The notes beneath the pieces are model-generated. The model worked only from the letters and a program-made list of their open reading frames with translations, did not search any database and had not been told where the DNA came from. From Pseudomonadota bacterium (lineage in GTDB: Bacteria > Pseudomonadota > Alphaproteobacteria > Sphingomonadales > Sphingomonadaceae): a stretch of DNA of 5,748 nt. Shown here in pieces: positions 5,058-5,748 of the stretch; position 1 is the first letter of the stretch, and each line of letters starts with the position of its first letter. Location: the NCBI GenBank assembly GCA_023392555.1, contig JAEVYW010000304.1:1-5748 (forward strand). Reading direction: 5' to 3'. The position numbers were made by a program, and so were the translations under genes.

Positions 5058-5690
5058 ATGACCGATCATTTCATGTCACGTCGTGCGTTTGCAGGCGCGG
5101 GCCTTGCGTCCGCCGGCCTTCTCCTCGGCTCGCGTGCAGCGGCGTTTGCGCCTCCCACGGCGGAATCGCCAATGGGGCCGTTCTATCCCATTATCCGTCC
5201 GGCGGACTCCGACTTCGACCTGACGCGGGTTGCAGGACATGAGGCGCGCGCCGTCGGACAAGTCATCGAAGTTTCGGGTCGCATCTTGGACGTGAAGGGC
5301 AATCCGCTGCCGGGCGCCACGATAGAGATTTGGCAAGCGAACGCCGCCGGCCGCTATGATCACCCCAGCGATCCGGCGATCGCAAAGCTCGATCCCAACT
5401 TTCAGGGCTACGCGATGCTGAGGGCGGACGCGAAGGGCGAGTGGCGGATCGTGACGATCAAGCCCGGCGGTTACGACTCACCGATCGGTCACCGGCCTCC
5501 GCACATCCATTTCGACCTGCGTTCCGCACGGTCGCGCAATATCGCGCAGCTCTACTTCCCCGAAGACGCAGCGGCGAACGCCAAGGATCTGCTTTACAAG
5601 GAATTGGGGAAACACGCCGCGACCTCGGTCGCCGTCCGCAACACTGCCGATCCCAACAAGTATAGTTGGGACGTGGTGATGCTGGCCTAG
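5058..5690 (+). CDS. Tat-exported intradiol ring-cleavage dioxygenase (protocatechuate 3,4-dioxygenase-like)
   Basis: A 210-residue non-heme Fe(III) intradiol dioxygenase-family protein, related to the catalytic subunit PcaH, which opens catecholic rings between the two hydroxyls. The four iron ligands are visible: Y100 in WQANAAGRYDHP, Y139 in IKPGGYDSP, and H149/H151 in RPPHIHFDL, with the conserved R146. Other family marks are SGRILDVKGNPLPGATIEIWQ (73-93), LDPNFQGY (111-118) and AQLYFPED (163-170). The N-terminus has a twin-arginine signal, SRRAFAGAG (7-15), then a moderately hydrophobic segment ending AAAFA (27-31), so it is predicted to be exported folded, with iron, to the periplasm. 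Start: ATG 5058 has AAGGGGG (5045-5051) with a 6-nt spacer; the upstream TTG 5028 lacks support, and Met 5073 would sit right before SRR. There is no PcaG partner nearby, so a homo-oligomer is likely. Substrate unproven. Confidence 0.92.
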   Translation: MTDHFMSRRAFAGAGLASAGLLLGSRAAAFAPPTAESPMGPFYPIIRPADSDFDLTRVAGHEARAVGQVIEVSGRILDVKGNPLPGATIEIWQANAAGRYDHPSDPAIAKLDPNFQGYAMLRADAKGEWRIVTIKPGGYDSPIGHRPPHIHFDLRSARSRNIAQLYFPEDAAANAKDLLYKELGKHAATSVAVRNTADPNKYSWDVVMLA

Positions 5691-5691
5691 T

Positions 5692-5748
5692 TTAGACCAG
5701 TTCCACCGCAACGGCAGTGGCTTCGCCGCCGCCGATGCAGAGCGAAGC
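5692..5748 (-). CDS. Thiolase (acetyl-CoA acetyltransferase family), C-terminal end only
   Basis: Reading the minus strand from the right edge gives ASLCIGGGEATAVAVELV followed by TAA (5694-5692), 18 codons in all. The CIGGG motif is the C-terminal active-site cysteine loop of thiolases, in which this Cys acts as the general acid/base in acyl-CoA condensation or cleavage, and the distance to the stop is typical. CIGGG followed by EATA fits acetyl-CoA acetyltransferase-like members better than PcaF or FadA types, which usually read CIGVGQG or CIGLGQG. The rest of the gene, including the nucleophilic Cys, is outside the window. The gene converges on the dioxygenase with one base between stop codons. 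Confidence 0.85.
   Translation of the reverse strand, partial: ASLCIGGGEATAVAVELV

Noticed and set aside
5058..5748. Dioxygenase plus thiolase as part of a beta-ketoadipate (pca) cluster
   Set aside because: The genes are on opposite strands, the dioxygenase has an export signal, the thiolase tail reads CIGGGEATA rather than the CIGVGQG usual for PcaF, and no other pca gene is visible.

Overview
The window is high-GC, gene-dense DNA with short intergenic gaps. Its gene content points to an alphaproteobacterium, most likely a sphingomonad: an ACAD10/11-type phosphotransferase, a long nitronate-monooxygenase-like flavoprotein followed by an SH3 protein, and a Tyr-rich glycine-zipper protein. 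This placement is inferred from protein character; there is no rRNA or other direct taxonomic marker. No tRNA, rRNA, mobile element, CRISPR array or phage gene is visible.

Layout. (1) The minus strand at the left edge carries the N-terminal 212 residues of an APH-fold phosphotransferase. It is divergent, across 50 nt, from (2) a plus-strand calcineurin-like metallophosphoesterase, followed 32 nt later by (3) nadC, quinolinate phosphoribosyltransferase of NAD synthesis. (4) A 101-nt gap after nadC holds a perfect inverted repeat and a segment complementary to the next gene's ribosome binding site. (5) Next is a secreted Tyr/Gly-rich protein with a duplicated glycine zipper, closed by a textbook intrinsic terminator. 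(6) A two-gene unit follows: an FMN-type nitronate-monooxygenase-like enzyme (probable TTG start) with a C-terminal four-cysteine motif, overlapping by 1 nt (TGATG) a secreted two-repeat bacterial SH3 protein. (7) A Tat-signal intradiol ring-cleavage dioxygenase comes next. It converges, with one base between stop codons, on (8) the last 18 codons of a thiolase on the minus strand.

How the genes relate. Only two couplings are well supported by layout: phosphoesterase-nadC (close, same strand) and flavoenzyme-SH3 (overlapping). The phosphotransferase and thiolase at the two edges suggest acyl-CoA metabolism, and the dioxygenase suggests aromatic ring cleavage, but no continuous pathway can be read from this window. 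Three of the proteins (glycine zipper, SH3, dioxygenase) carry export signals.

Nothing here is a clear new multi-gene system. The points most worth a second look are the possible iron-sulfur motif on the flavoenzyme, the alternative RNA pairings ahead of the glycine-zipper gene, and the exported dioxygenase.
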